DNA of 34,573 nucleotides, taken from assembly GCA_031276435.1 (NCBI GenBank), contig JAISNB010000011.1, positions 1-34,573 of the forward strand. Direction: 5' to 3'. Shown here piece after piece: positions 20,558 to 30,521 of the stretch (position 1 is the stretch's first letter; each line of letters opens with the position of its first letter). Under the pieces are notes generated by a model. The model did not search any database. It was not told where the DNA came from and saw only the letters and a program-made list of their open reading frames with translations. Both the position numbers and the translations under genes were made by a program. The DNA comes from Burkholderiaceae bacterium. Its GTDB lineage: Bacteria; Pseudomonadota; Gammaproteobacteria; Burkholderiales; Burkholderiaceae_C.

Positions 20558-21199
20558 TTAACTTTCAGCCGATTCCGCTGGCGTTGCCGCTGCCGCCAGG
20601 GGCGTTGCCGCAGCCTGCTTGCCGCCAGAGGCGGCGGCGCTACCGCCACCGCCTTTTTTGCGCGCGGGCGCCAGCATCATGATCATCTGCTTGCCTTCGA
20701 GCTTGGGAAACTGCTCGACCTGGATGATGTCGGCCAGGTCATCGCGGATGCGGCTGAGCAAATCAAGCCCCAACTCCTGGTGCGTGATCTCGCGACCGCG
20801 AAAACGCAGCGTGACCTTGACCTTGTCGCCATCGGCCAGGAAGCGGCGGATGTTGCGCATCTTGATCTGGTAGTCGCCCTCGTCCGTGCCGGGGCGGAAC
20901 TTGACTTCCTTGATCTCGATGACAACCTGCTTGGCCTTGGCCTCGGCGGCCTTCTTCTGCTCCTGATACTTGAACTTTCCATAGTCCATCAGGCGGCAGA
21001 CCGGCGGGCTGGCCATGGCGGCGATTTCCACCAGATCAATGTCCAGATCGCCCGCCATGCGCAGGGCTTCCTGGATGGCAACGATGCCCATCGGCTCGTT
21101 GTCCGGCCCGTTGAGGCGCACCTCTGGCGCGGTGATTTCACGGTTCAGGCGATGGGCGCGCTCTTCACGTTGGCGGCGGTCACGAAAATTGGTAGCGAT
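20558..21199 (-). CDS. infC: Translation initiation factor IF-3 (ATC start codon)
   Basis: Frame reads [52 protein letters not shown] at 21199-21197 preceded by AAAGGA SD; in-frame TGA two codons upstream excludes a further start. Confidence 0.92.
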   Translation of the reverse strand: MATNFRDRRQREERAHRLNREITAPEVRLNGPDNEPMGIVAIQEALRMAGDLDIDLVEIAAMASPPVCRLMDYGKFKYQEQKKAAEAKAKQVVIEIKEVKFRPGTDEGDYQIKMRNIRRFLADGDKVKVTLRFRGREITHQELGLDLLSRIRDDLADIIQVEQFPKLEGKQMIMMLAPARKKGGGGSAAASGGKQAAATPLAAAATPAESAES

Positions 21200-21296
21200 G
21201 GCTCAAATCCTTTCATTCACAAAAAAACACTGCAAAAACAACGCCTTCTGCCCTGACCAAACCAGCGCAGGCAAAAAACCGGGTCCATGAAGGCCA

Positions 21297-23213
21297 TCAG
21301 GCTTTGGACACAATGTCCTGCCCCAGGCGCTCGGCAAACGCCTCAAGCGGCATGACGCCAAGATCCTGTCCGCCCCGCGCGCGCACGGCAACGGCACCAA
21401 CTTGCTTTTCCTTGTCGCCAGCGACAAGGATATAAGGCAGCTTTTGCAACGAATGCTCGCGTATTTTATACGTGATCTTCTCGTTTCGCAGGTCGGTTTC
21501 GGCCCTGAAGCCCCGCTGGCGCAGCATTTTGGCCACGCTTTGCGCATAGTCGGCCTGCGCGTCGGTGATTGTGGCGACCACCACCTGAACCGGCGCCAGC
21601 CAGACGGGCATGGCCCCCGCGTGCTGCTCGATCAGGATGCCGATGAAGCGCTCAAGACTGCCCACGATGGCCCGGTGCAGCATGACGGGGCGGTGGCGCG
21701 CACCATCTTCGCCCACATATTCGGCGTCCAGCCGCTCGGGCAAATTGGGGTCGACCTGGATCGTGCCGCATTGCCACTGGCGGCCCAGCGCGTCTTTGAG
21801 CGTGTATTCGATTTTGGGGCCGTAGAACGCGCCCTCGCCGGGCAAGTACTCGAACGCGCAACCCGACGCGCGCAACCCCGCGGCCAGCGCGGCTTCGGCT
21901 TTGTCCCAACTGGCGTCGGTGCCGATGCGTTTTTCGGGCCGCGTCGACAGCTTGTAGAGTATGTCGGTAAAGCCAAAGTCCTTGTAGACCTTTTGCAGCA
22001 AGGTCGTGAAGGCCGTGACTTCGGACTGGATCATCTCTTCGGTACAGAAGATGTGGCCGTCGTCCTGCGTGAAACCGCGCACCCGCATGATGCCGTGCAG
22101 CCCGCCCGATGGCTCGTTGCGGTGGCAGGCGCCAAATTCGCCGTAGCGCAGCGGCAGATCGCGATAGCTCCTGACACCCTGCTTGAAGATCAGGATGTGG
22201 CCCGGACAGTTCATGGGCTTGAGCGCGTAGTCGCGCTTTTCCGACTCGGTGGTGAACATGTTCTCGCGGTACTTGTCCCAGTGGCCGGTTTTTTCCCACA
22301 GGCTTTTGTCCAGAATCTGCGGGCCTCTGACCTCCAGATAACCGTTGTCGCGGTACACGCCGCGCATGTACTGCTCCACCTGCTGCCAGATGCACCAGCC
22401 CTTGGGGTGCCAGAACACGGTCCCGGGCGAATGCTCGTCAATGTGGAACAAATCCAGCTCGCGCCCCAGCTTGCGGTGATCGCGCTTTTCGGCCTCTTCC
22501 AGCATCGTCAGGTATTGCCTGAGATCGTCCTTGCTGGCCCAGGCCGTACCGTAGATGCGCTGGAGCATCTCGTTGCGGTGATCGCCCCGCCAGTAAGCGC
22601 CCGCCACCTTCATCAGCTTGAAGAACCTGAGCTTGCCCGTGCTGGGCACGTGCGGGCCGCGGCACAGGTCTTCAAACGCGCCCTCGCGGTACAGGGACAC
22701 ATCCTCATTGGTCGGAATGCTGGCGATGATCTCGGCCTTGTAGTGCTCGCCCAGTCCCTTGAAGTACGCCACCGCCTCGTCGCGCGGCAACACGCGGCGC
22801 ACCACCGGCTCGTCCCTGGCGGCCAACTCGGTCATCTTCTTCTCGATGGCGGCCAGATTTTCCGGCGTAAACGGGCGCTTGTAGCTGAAGTCATAGTAAA
22901 AGCCGTTTTCGATCACCGGCCCAATGGTGACCTGCGCATCCGGAAACAGCTCTTTGACCGCGTAGGCCAGCAAGTGCGCGGTGGAATGGCGGATCATCTC
23001 CAGCCCCTCGGCATCCCTGGCCGTCACAATGGCAAGGCTGGCGTCGTGATCGACGATAAAACCCGTGTCCACCAGCTTGCCGTCCACCTTGCCGCCCAGC
23101 GCCGCCTTGGCCAGGCCTGCGCCAATGCTGGCGGCCACTTCGGCCACCGAAACCGGGCCGGGAAACTGCCGCCTGGAGCCATCAGGCAGCGTGAGAGTGA
23201 TTGCGTTGCTCAT
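21297..23213 (-). CDS. thrS: Threonine--tRNA ligase
   Basis: [65 protein letters not shown]; class II motifs [26 protein letters not shown]-type ([19 protein letters not shown]). Confidence 0.97.
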   Translation of the reverse strand: MSNAITLTLPDGSRRQFPGPVSVAEVAASIGAGLAKAALGGKVDGKLVDTGFIVDHDASLAIVTARDAEGLEMIRHSTAHLLAYAVKELFPDAQVTIGPVIENGFYYDFSYKRPFTPENLAAIEKKMTELAARDEPVVRRVLPRDEAVAYFKGLGEHYKAEIIASIPTNEDVSLYREGAFEDLCRGPHVPSTGKLRFFKLMKVAGAYWRGDHRNEMLQRIYGTAWASKDDLRQYLTMLEEAEKRDHRKLGRELDLFHIDEHSPGTVFWHPKGWCIWQQVEQYMRGVYRDNGYLEVRGPQILDKSLWEKTGHWDKYRENMFTTESEKRDYALKPMNCPGHILIFKQGVRSYRDLPLRYGEFGACHRNEPSGGLHGIMRVRGFTQDDGHIFCTEEMIQSEVTAFTTLLQKVYKDFGFTDILYKLSTRPEKRIGTDASWDKAEAALAAGLRASGCAFEYLPGEGAFYGPKIEYTLKDALGRQWQCGTIQVDPNLPERLDAEYVGEDGARHRPVMLHRAIVGSLERFIGILIEQHAGAMPVWLAPVQVVVATITDAQADYAQSVAKMLRQRGFRAETDLRNEKITYKIREHSLQKLPYILVAGDKEKQVGAVAVRARGGQDLGVMPLEAFAERLGQDIVSKA

Positions 23214-23233
23214 TTTTGAAAACATCCTGCACG

Positions 23234-23265
23234 AAAAACAAAAAGCGCGGGATCCGCCGCGCTTT
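23234..23265 (-). terminator. Terminator-like hairpin in the thrS leader
   Basis: Minus strand AAAGCGCGG-CGGATC-CCGCGCTTT followed by TTGTTTTT; 20 nt before the thrS start. Confidence 0.65.
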
Positions 23266-23327
23266 CATGTGGGTTGCCTGACTGTGATTGTTCCTGACCG
23301 CTGCAATGCTTCTGCATGGCGCCCGCT

Positions 23328-23372
23328 GCAAAAGGCGCGCGGGCCGGCACCTTTTGCCAATCAGCAAAAAAA
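23328..23372 (-). promoter_or_regulatory. thrS leader segments able to form mutually exclusive hairpins
   Basis: Minus strand TTTTTTTGC (23372-23364), GCAAAAGG (23357-23350), CCTTTTGC (23335-23328); the middle segment can pair with either neighbour. Confidence 0.45.
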
Positions 23373-23571
23373 CGGTGGAGTCCAAGTTCGCGGTGTCATA
23401 ACCGGGGTGCCTTTCTCGCTCTTATCCAGAAACGGGTTCGCTTGGCGCGGCAGCCACTCACGGCAGCCGCATCCTTCACCCAAAAGCTCTAAGTCAAGCT
23501 GTTGATTTTACAGCGCCTCTGGCGCGATGCGGCGCGCGGCAGCGCACGGCGGGGCACGCAGCGCCCCTGGC

Positions 23572-24348
23572 TTATTTGCCGATCAGGTTGGTCAGCCGCT
23601 CGGCCTCAAAGGTTTCTTGCAGTGCGGCCTCGCCCGGTACGCAGCCCGGGGCCTTGGCTTGCGCGGAAAGCTGCTCGATAGCCAGCCACAGCAGTGCCAC
23701 CTGGTGCTCGTGGCTGGCGGCGTTGTCGATCAGCCCGCGCAGTGCAAGGCTCACCGGATCGTCGCTTTGTGTGACGCCGTAGGCCGAAAAGTCCATTTGT
23801 CCCGCCACTTCTTCGCGCTGCGTTTCGTCCTCGGCCTGAATGACGCGCGCCGGGTTGCCTATGGCGGTTGCGCCTGCTGGCACTGGCTTGGTGACCACCG
23901 CACCCGATCCGATTTTTGCGCCATCGCCCACCACAAAGCCGCCCAGCACCTGCGCGTTGGCGCCCACGATGACGCCTTTGCCAAGCGTGGGATGGCGCTT
24001 GGTGCCTTTGAGCAGCGATGTGCCACCCAGAGTCACGCCCTGATAGATGGTGCAGTCGTCGCCAATTTCAGCCGTTTCGCCAATGACCACGCCCATGCCG
24101 TGGTCGATGAATACGCGGCGGCCAATGACCGCGCCGGGGTGAATTTCGATGCCCGTGAGCCAGCGGCCCCAGTGCGATATCCAGCGCGCCAGCCAGGTCC
24201 AGCCCGCTTTCCACAGCGGGTGCGCAATGCGGTGCAGCGCCAGTGCGTGAAAGCCGGGATAGGAAAAGATGACATCCCAACGGCTGCGCGCGGCCGGGTC
24301 GCGCTCAAGAATGGACTGGATGTAGGAGTTGGTGCGACGAATCCACAT
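23572..24348 (-). CDS. cysE: Serine O-acetyltransferase
   Basis: [42 protein letters not shown]; hexapeptide repeats. Confidence 0.96.
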   Translation of the reverse strand: MWIRRTNSYIQSILERDPAARSRWDVIFSYPGFHALALHRIAHPLWKAGWTWLARWISHWGRWLTGIEIHPGAVIGRRVFIDHGMGVVIGETAEIGDDCTIYQGVTLGGTSLLKGTKRHPTLGKGVIVGANAQVLGGFVVGDGAKIGSGAVVTKPVPAGATAIGNPARVIQAEDETQREEVAGQMDFSAYGVTQSDDPVSLALRGLIDNAASHEHQVALLWLAIEQLSAQAKAPGCVPGEAALQETFEAERLTNLIGK

Positions 24349-24358
24349 GGCCGAGAGT

Positions 24359-25252
24359 CTAGCGTTTCGGGCCGTCGCCCCGCGCCATCGCCGCGGTGGA
24401 TGCAGTTTCCAGCATGGTTTTTGCGATGCCGCGCAGGATGTGCACTTCTTCGCTCCGCAGATCGGCTCGGTTGAAAAGCCGCGCCAGCCGGGGCATCAGT
24501 TTTTTGGGCGCGGACGGATCCAGAAAACCAATGGCCGTGAGCGCCTGCTCCCAATGCGCCAGCATGCCTGCCAGTTGGGCGGCGTCGGCCAGCGCGGGCC
24601 GCCGCGCGGCGGCAGTCGCCAGGTTTTCAGTGGCTGGCGCGGCAAATCCGCCAAGCGCCATGCGCCATTCGTAGGCCAGAAGCTGCACCGCCGCCGCCAG
24701 GTTGAGCGAGCCAAAGTCAGGGTTGGCGGCAATGGACAGCGCCACGTGGCAACGATAGACGTCTTCGTTTTTCATGCCGAAGCGTTCGCAGCCAAACAGC
24801 AGTGCCACGCCTTGCGGGGCTGGCTCTGTTGCAGGGGTGGCCGATGCGCCATCTTGCGCGTTGTCGTCGTCGTCGGCAGCGGCGGCGTTCGCGCGCGGCG
24901 CGCGGCCCAGCAGCGCGTCAAAATGCGCGCGCGGATTGCGCGTGGGTGGGCCAAAGTCGCGCGGCGTCATGACCGTGGCGCACAGGTGCGTCATGCCATG
25001 CAGCGCGCCGTCCAGCGTGGCCACCACGCGGGCCTTTTGCAGCACATCGACAGCGCCACTGGCGCGCTGCACGGTCTCTGCGCGCGCCAGCACATTGCCC
25101 CAGCGCGGTGCAACCAGCACCAGATCGTCAAAGCCCATGACTTTCATCGCGCGCGCGGCAGCACCCACGTTGCCTGCGTGGCTGGGTTCGATCAAAATGA
25201 AGCGGGTGCGAACGGTGTCCTGGCGCATGGCTGTTATTGTCGCCGTCGTCAA
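24359..25252 (-). CDS. trmJ: tRNA (cytidine/uridine-2'-O-)-methyltransferase TrmJ (SPOUT)
   Basis: [79 protein letters not shown]. Confidence 0.93.
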   Translation of the reverse strand: MTTATITAMRQDTVRTRFILIEPSHAGNVGAAARAMKVMGFDDLVLVAPRWGNVLARAETVQRASGAVDVLQKARVVATLDGALHGMTHLCATVMTPRDFGPPTRNPRAHFDALLGRAPRANAAAADDDDNAQDGASATPATEPAPQGVALLFGCERFGMKNEDVYRCHVALSIAANPDFGSLNLAAAVQLLAYEWRMALGGFAAPATENLATAAARRPALADAAQLAGMLAHWEQALTAIGFLDPSAPKKLMPRLARLFNRADLRSEEVHILRGIAKTMLETASTAAMARGDGPKR

Positions 25253-25278
25253 ACAAAAATCGTGTCGTGGCCAGCCTT

Positions 25279-26883
25279 TTACAGCCCCAGTTCCTGGATT
25301 TTGCGCGTGATGGTGTTGCGGCCAATGCCGAGTTTTTGCGCCGCTTCGATGCGGCGGCCCCGGGTGTTGTGCAGCGCGGCCTGGATCAGGCTGGCTTCGG
25401 CCTTGCCGACCAGCGTGTCCCAGACCCTGGTTTCGCCAAGCGCCAGCAGGCGTGCGGCTTCGGCTTGCAACGCGCCTTCCCAGTTGGCGACCTCGGGGCC
25501 TTCGCTCACGCCCACTGTCGGGGCGCTGCCCGTGCCGGGTGTGGCTCCGATTGCGGTTGCCGTCGCCGCTGGCGGCAGCGCAACCGCTGGCGCGGTGGTA
25601 TCGGCGTGATCGGCCAGCGCGGGCGCAGCCGCGCGCGTGTCGGCAGCGGGCAATGACGCGGCGGCGATGGCGGCGGCAGGTGGCGGCGGCGCATCGGGTG
25701 CGACGGTGGTGGCGCTGCTGCCGGATGGGGCGTCCAGCACTTCGGGCGGCAGGTCTTTGACTTCCACGACTTGTGCGGGCGCCATGACGGTGAGCCAGTG
25801 GCAGATGTTTTCCAGTTGTCGCACGTTGCCGGGAAAGGCAAAGCGTTTGAGGCGCTGGAGCGCCGCTTCTGAGAGGCGCTTGGATTCGACGCCCAGTTGC
25901 CGGGCGCTTTGCTGCAAGAAATGGCGCGCGAGCTGGGGGATGTCGTCGCCGCGCTCGCGCAGGGGTGGCAGGCGCAGGCGGATGACGTTCAGGCGATGGA
26001 ACAGATCTTCGCGGAATACGCCTTCCTTGACGCGCTGTTCAAGGTTCTGGTGCGTGGCGGCGATGACGCGCACGTTGGCCTTGACGGCGCTGTGTCCGCC
26101 CACGCGGTAGAAGCTGCCGTCGGAGAGTACGCGCAGCAGGCGCGTTTGCAGATCGAAGGGCATGTCGCCGATTTCGTCCAGAAAGAGCGTGCCGCCGTTG
26201 GCTTGCTCAAAGCGGCCACAGCGCATGGTTTGCGCGCCGGTGAAGGCGCCGCGCTCGTGGCCGAACAGTTCGGATTCGAGCAGGTCTTTCGGGATGGCCG
26301 CCGTGTTGATGGCGACAAACGGTCCGCCCGCGCGGGGCGAGTGTTTGTGCAGCGCGCGCGCCACCAGTTCTTTGCCGCTGCCCGATTCGCCGGTGATGAG
26401 CACCGTGACGTTGCTTTGCGCAAGGCGGCCAATGGCGCGGAATACGTCTTGCATGGCGGGCGCCTGGCCGAGCATTTCGGGCGCGGCGGCGGTGCGCTCT
26501 TCGGCCACTTCTTCGCGCTGGCTTTCTTCTACGGCGCGGCGAATCAGCTCGACGGCCTTGGGCACGTCAAACGGTTTTGCCAGGTATTCAAAGGCCCCGC
26601 CCTGAAACGCGGAGACGGCGCTGTCCAGATCAGAAAACGCCGTCATGATGATGACGGGCAGGTTGGGCAGCCGCTGCTTGACTTTTGCCAGCAAGTCCAG
26701 TCCCGAGCCGCCGGGCATGCGGATGTCGCTGACCAGCACCTGTGGCACGGCGTTTTCGGCCAGTGCGGCCAGCACTTCGCGCGGGTTGCTGAAGCTGCGC
26801 GTGGGCAGGTCTTCGCGCGACATGGCTTTTTCCAGCACGAAGCGGATGGACTGATCATCGTCAACGATCCAGATGGGCTTCAT
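25279..26883 (-). CDS. ntrC: Nitrogen regulation response regulator NtrC (sigma54-dependent)
   Basis: Receiver IWIVDDDQSIRFVLEKAM; AAA+ GESGSGKELVARALH, FGHERGAFTGA; Fis-type HTH IEAAQKLGIGRNTITRKIQELGL. Confidence 0.95.
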   Translation of the reverse strand: MKPIWIVDDDQSIRFVLEKAMSREDLPTRSFSNPREVLAALAENAVPQVLVSDIRMPGGSGLDLLAKVKQRLPNLPVIIMTAFSDLDSAVSAFQGGAFEYLAKPFDVPKAVELIRRAVEESQREEVAEERTAAAPEMLGQAPAMQDVFRAIGRLAQSNVTVLITGESGSGKELVARALHKHSPRAGGPFVAINTAAIPKDLLESELFGHERGAFTGAQTMRCGRFEQANGGTLFLDEIGDMPFDLQTRLLRVLSDGSFYRVGGHSAVKANVRVIAATHQNLEQRVKEGVFREDLFHRLNVIRLRLPPLRERGDDIPQLARHFLQQSARQLGVESKRLSEAALQRLKRFAFPGNVRQLENICHWLTVMAPAQVVEVKDLPPEVLDAPSGSSATTVAPDAPPPPAAAIAAASLPAADTRAAAPALADHADTTAPAVALPPAATATAIGATPGTGSAPTVGVSEGPEVANWEGALQAEAARLLALGETRVWDTLVGKAEASLIQAALHNTRGRRIEAAQKLGIGRNTITRKIQELGL

Positions 26884-26934
26884 GCAAACGGACTCCTTGG
26901 GTTGTGCGTGTGTGCGAGGGACAGACAGGGGCTT

Positions 26935-28056
26935 TCAGGGCAGCGGAATCAGGATTTTGAAATCCGTGTGGCCTGGCTGGCTATCCAATTCGATCAGGCC
27001 GTGGTGCTGCTGCACGTAGGTTTGCGCCAGGGTCAGTCCAAGGCCGGTGCCGCCATCGCGGCAGGAGACCAGCGGGTTGAAGACGCGGTCCTTGATCGAT
27101 TCGGGCACGCCAGGCCCATTGTCGATGACATGCAATTCCAGTGCCAGCCGATAGCGTTGCCGGGCAAAGGTGATTTGGCGCGCCACGCGCGTGCGCAAGA
27201 TGATTCTGGCGTCGCCGCGCTCGCGCCGCATGACCAGCGCATGCGCGGCGTTGTGGGCAATGTTGAGCACAGCTTGGATCAGGCGCTCTTCGTCCCCCCT
27301 GAATTCGGGGATGGAGGTGTCATAGTCGCGCACCACTTCCAGCCCGTGCGCAAACTCCGCCAGAATGAGCGAGCGCACCCGCTCGCAGACGTGGTGGATG
27401 TTGACGTCGCCCACCACGGGCACGTAGCGGTGCGGCGCCAGCAGCCGGTCCACCAGCGCCTGCAAGCGGTCGGATTCGTGAATGATGACCTGGGTGTATT
27501 CGTGCAGCTCGGGGCTGTCGATTTCCATTTGCAAAAGCTGCGCCGCGCCGCGAATGCCGCCAAGCGGGTTCTTGATTTCGTGCGCGAGGTTGTGGAACAG
27601 CTCCTTGTTGGCCCTGGTTTGCGTGGCCAGCCGTTCTTCGCGTTCCTGGCGCGCCTGCTGCTCCAGCGGCAGCAGTTCCACAATCAGCTCGCCGGGCCGG
27701 TCGGTTTGCGTCACGATCACGTGCATGGACAGCGATTCGCCGCTGCTGGGGCGCCTCAGTTGCGCGTCAAAGCGCAAGGTGGCGAAGCGGTTTTCGCGCA
27801 CGCCATCGAGCGCGCCACGCAGCGTGGCGGCATCGGCAAACCAGTTGAGCAGCGAGGTGCCTTCGATGCTGCGCCACGACAGCCCTGTCGCGTCTTCCAG
27901 CGCGGCATTGGCAAACAGCACGATGCCCTGGTGATCCACCACGGCCAGCAGTGTGGCCAGCAAATCGAAGGCCTGAAAACGCGCCAGATGCGGGCGGCGG
28001 GGTGTCACCATGGGTGAGGGGTCGGTGGTTTTGCGCTGCGGCAGCGCATGCGACAC
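26935..28056 (-). CDS. ntrB: Nitrogen regulation sensor histidine kinase NtrB
   Basis: H-box NLAHEIKNPLGGIRGAAQLL; N-box NIAHNAAHAL; GGTGLGLTLAQTYV; adjacent to ntrC. Confidence 0.95.
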   Translation of the reverse strand: MSHALPQRKTTDPSPMVTPRRPHLARFQAFDLLATLLAVVDHQGIVLFANAALEDATGLSWRSIEGTSLLNWFADAATLRGALDGVRENRFATLRFDAQLRRPSSGESLSMHVIVTQTDRPGELIVELLPLEQQARQEREERLATQTRANKELFHNLAHEIKNPLGGIRGAAQLLQMEIDSPELHEYTQVIIHESDRLQALVDRLLAPHRYVPVVGDVNIHHVCERVRSLILAEFAHGLEVVRDYDTSIPEFRGDEERLIQAVLNIAHNAAHALVMRRERGDARIILRTRVARQITFARQRYRLALELHVIDNGPGVPESIKDRVFNPLVSCRDGGTGLGLTLAQTYVQQHHGLIELDSQPGHTDFKILIPLP

Positions 28057-28093
28057 CCGTGCCGCAGCCGGGGCGGCAGTGGCGGCGGCCTTG

Positions 28094-28579
28094 TCAGCGA
28101 TTGAAACGCTCCAGTTCGCGTTTGAGGCCCTCGATGTCGGCCGCGTTGCGGTCGATGTCGGCTTTCATGCCAGCTACGCGGTCGAGGTACCTCTGGTAGT
28201 TCTTGGTCTCAAGGGGCATTCTGTTGGGATTGCCATCCTGGTATTCGGCCAGCAACTCGCGCTGGCGCGCCTCGGCGCGGCGCAACTCCTGCTCCAAAAT
28301 GGCCTTGGCGTCGGCGTCGCGCGCGCGCTGCTCGGGCGAGCTGGCCTGCGGCGCGGTGACCACGCGGTTGGGGTTGACCGACGGCGGCAGGGTGCCGCGC
28401 ACCACCGTGACGTTGCCGCCTTCGACCCGTTTGCATCCGGCGCCCTTGGGCGGGCGGTTGGTGTATTCGTTGCCGCAGCGGTAGATGTCGTCTTGCGCGA
28501 ACGACGGAAAGGCAGCCAGCGCGCCAGCGGCGGCGGTGGCAAGGTAAATCAGCAAAGTGGCAGTGGGGCGCATATCCAT
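28094..28579 (-). CDS. DUF4124-like secreted protein
   Basis: Signal peptide MDMRPTATLLIYLATAAAGALAAFPSFAQ then DDIYRCGNEYTNRPPKGAGCKRVEGGN. Confidence 0.7.
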   Translation of the reverse strand: MDMRPTATLLIYLATAAAGALAAFPSFAQDDIYRCGNEYTNRPPKGAGCKRVEGGNVTVVRGTLPPSVNPNRVVTAPQASSPEQRARDADAKAILEQELRRAEARQRELLAEYQDGNPNRMPLETKNYQRYLDRVAGMKADIDRNAADIEGLKRELERFNR

Positions 28580-28720
28580 ATTCTCCCGGTACACCGATAC
28601 CTGTAACAACGCCTCAGGCGGGGCAGGCGTCCAAAGGAATCGGCAAGAAAAGCCTGCGCGTTCACAAAAATGGCGAACTTTTTTCGCAAGCCAGTCTGTA
28701 TTGTGACGCACCCGGGTTCA

Positions 28721-28759
28721 CAAGAAAAAGGAAAAAGGCGGCAGGTGCCGCCCTTTTCC
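28721..28759 (-). terminator. Intrinsic terminator downstream of glnA
   Basis: Minus strand GGAAAAGGGCGGCA-CC-TGCCGCCTTTTTCC followed by TTTTTC; one mismatch in the stem. Confidence 0.8.
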
Positions 28760-28810
28760 CGTGCGCAGTGTGAACGAATTACAACAGGCGGCCTGTGCTT
28801 TTGCGTCCGT

Positions 28811-30226
28811 TTACAGCGAGTAGTACATGTCGTATTCGACCGGGTTGACGTTGACGCGCACGCGGTTGACTTCGGCCTGCTTGAGTTCGATGTAGGCGTC
28901 GAGCATGGAGTCGGTGAACACGCCGCCCTTGGTCAGGAAGGCGCGGTCCTTGTCCAGCTCTTCGAGCGCCTGGTCGAGGCTGTGGCACACGGTGGGCACC
29001 AGTTTGTCCTCTTCGGGCGGCAGGTGGTACAAATCCTTGGTGGCGGCTTCGCCCGGATGGATTTTGTTTTCCACGCCGTCCAGACCGGCCATCAGCAGCG
29101 CCGAAAAGCACAGGTACGGGTTGGCCATGGGGTCGGGAAAGCGCGCTTCGATGCGGCGCGCCTTGTCGCCGGAGACGTGCGGGATGCGGATCGAGGCCGA
29201 GCGGTTGCGGCTGGAATAGGCCAGCTTCACCGGCGCTTCAAAGTGCGGCACCAGGCGCTTGTAGCTGTTGGTGCTCGGGTTGGTGATGGCGTTGAGCGCG
29301 CGCGCGTGCTTGATGATGCCGCCAATGTAGTGCAGCGCAAAGTCCGACAAGCCCGCGTAGCCCTTGCCAGCGAACAGGTTCTTGCCATCTTTCCACACGG
29401 ACTGGTGCACGTGCATGCCGCTGCCGTTGTCGCCGTGGTAGGGCTTGGGCATGAAGGTGGCGGTCTTGCCGTAGGAGTCGGCCACGTTCCAGACCACGTA
29501 TTTCAGGCGTTGCGTCCAGTCGGCGCGCTCGACCAGCGTGGAGAATTTGGTGCCGATTTCCATTTGTCCGGCGCCCGCCACTTCGTGGTGGAACACTTCC
29601 ACCGGGATGCCCATGGCTTCCAGGATGAGCACCATCTCGGCGCGCATGTCGTGCGTGCTGTCCACGGGCGGAACCGGAAAATAGCCGCCCTTGATGGCCG
29701 GGCGATGGCCGCGGTTGCCGCCTTCGAGCTTGGCGCCAGAACTCCAGGGCGCTTCGTATTCGTCGATCTGGAAAAAGCTGTGGCCCGGATCGGTGCTCCA
29801 GCGCACGCCGTCGAAAACGAAGAATTCAGGCTCGGGGCCAAAGTAGGCCGCATCGCCCAGGCCAGAGGCCTTCAGGTACGCCTCGGCGCGCTTGGACAGC
29901 GAGCGCGGATCGCGGTCGTAGGCTTTGCCGTCGCCCGGCTCCAGCACGTCGCAGGTCAGCACCAGCGTGGATTCTTCAAAAAAGGGATCGATGACAGCCG
30001 AGCCTGGCTCGGGCATGAGCAGCATGTCAGAGGCTTCAATGCCCTTCCAGCCAGCCACCGAGGAGCCGTCAAAGGCATGCCCGTCGCTGAATTTGTCTTC
30101 GTTGAAGGCAGAGATGGGCACCGTGACGTGCTGTTCTTTGCCCCGGGTGTCGGTGAAGCGGAAATCGACGAACTTGCATTCGTTTTCCTTCACCATCTTC
30201 ATGACGTCTGCGACGTTCTTGGCCAT
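28811..30226 (-). CDS. glnA: Type I glutamine synthetase
   Basis: [42 protein letters not shown]; adenylylation-site region [11 protein letters not shown]. Confidence 0.98.
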   Translation of the reverse strand: MAKNVADVMKMVKENECKFVDFRFTDTRGKEQHVTVPISAFNEDKFSDGHAFDGSSVAGWKGIEASDMLLMPEPGSAVIDPFFEESTLVLTCDVLEPGDGKAYDRDPRSLSKRAEAYLKASGLGDAAYFGPEPEFFVFDGVRWSTDPGHSFFQIDEYEAPWSSGAKLEGGNRGHRPAIKGGYFPVPPVDSTHDMRAEMVLILEAMGIPVEVFHHEVAGAGQMEIGTKFSTLVERADWTQRLKYVVWNVADSYGKTATFMPKPYHGDNGSGMHVHQSVWKDGKNLFAGKGYAGLSDFALHYIGGIIKHARALNAITNPSTNSYKRLVPHFEAPVKLAYSSRNRSASIRIPHVSGDKARRIEARFPDPMANPYLCFSALLMAGLDGVENKIHPGEAATKDLYHLPPEEDKLVPTVCHSLDQALEELDKDRAFLTKGGVFTDSMLDAYIELKQAEVNRVRVNVNPVEYDMYYSL

Positions 30227-30275
30227 CAGGCTCTCCTAGTCAGTGGTTGGGTTGTGAAAAAAGTGCTGTCGGGCC

Positions 30276-30291
30276 AGCAGGTTCCATGCCA
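30276..30291 (-). promoter_or_regulatory. sigma54 promoter of glnA
   Basis: Minus strand TGGCATGGAACCTGCT, 10 of 12 defined positions of TGGCACGNNNNTTGCW, with GG and GC at exact -24/-12 spacing; about 50 nt upstream of the glnA ATG. Confidence 0.7.
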
Positions 30292-30488
30292 GCCAGGCGG
30301 GCCATGGATCGAAGCGCCGCGCGGGCGTTGGCCGCGCGCGCAAGGTGTATTGTCGCCGCTTTGCCCTGCCTGCCGGACGCGACAAGGCGGCGCGTGGATG
30401 CAAGCCCCGCGTCCGCAAACGCGGCAACGCATTGGCGGCGCGCCCAAGGGCTGCAAAGGCCGCCAGTGCGCAAAGCGGTGCGTAATAC

Positions 30489-30521
30489 GCACCAAATTGG
30501 TGTATTTTTATCATCGCACCA
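30489..30521. promoter_or_regulatory. NtrC-type enhancer sites upstream of glnA
   Basis: GCACCA-AAT-TGGTGT (30489-30503), close to the enteric NtrC site GCACCA-ACA-TGGTGC; a second half-site GCACCA at 30516-30521. Confidence 0.65.

Noticed and set aside
21402-23219. 605-aa plus-strand ORF opposite thrS
   Set aside because: Antisense shadow ORF of thrS.
23182-23385. 67-aa ORF upstream of thrS (MDSTVFLLIGKRC...)
   Set aside because: Starts with a non-ATG codon, runs through the terminator hairpin and overlaps thrS out of frame; not Thr-rich, so not a convincing leader peptide.
25897-28017. 706-aa plus-strand ORF opposite ntrC/ntrB
   Set aside because: Antisense shadow ORF spanning two well-supported genes.
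30226-30495. 89-aa ORF in the glnA upstream region
   Set aside because: Overlaps the sigma54 promoter and NtrC sites; Cys/Arg/Pro-rich translation without motifs; spurious.
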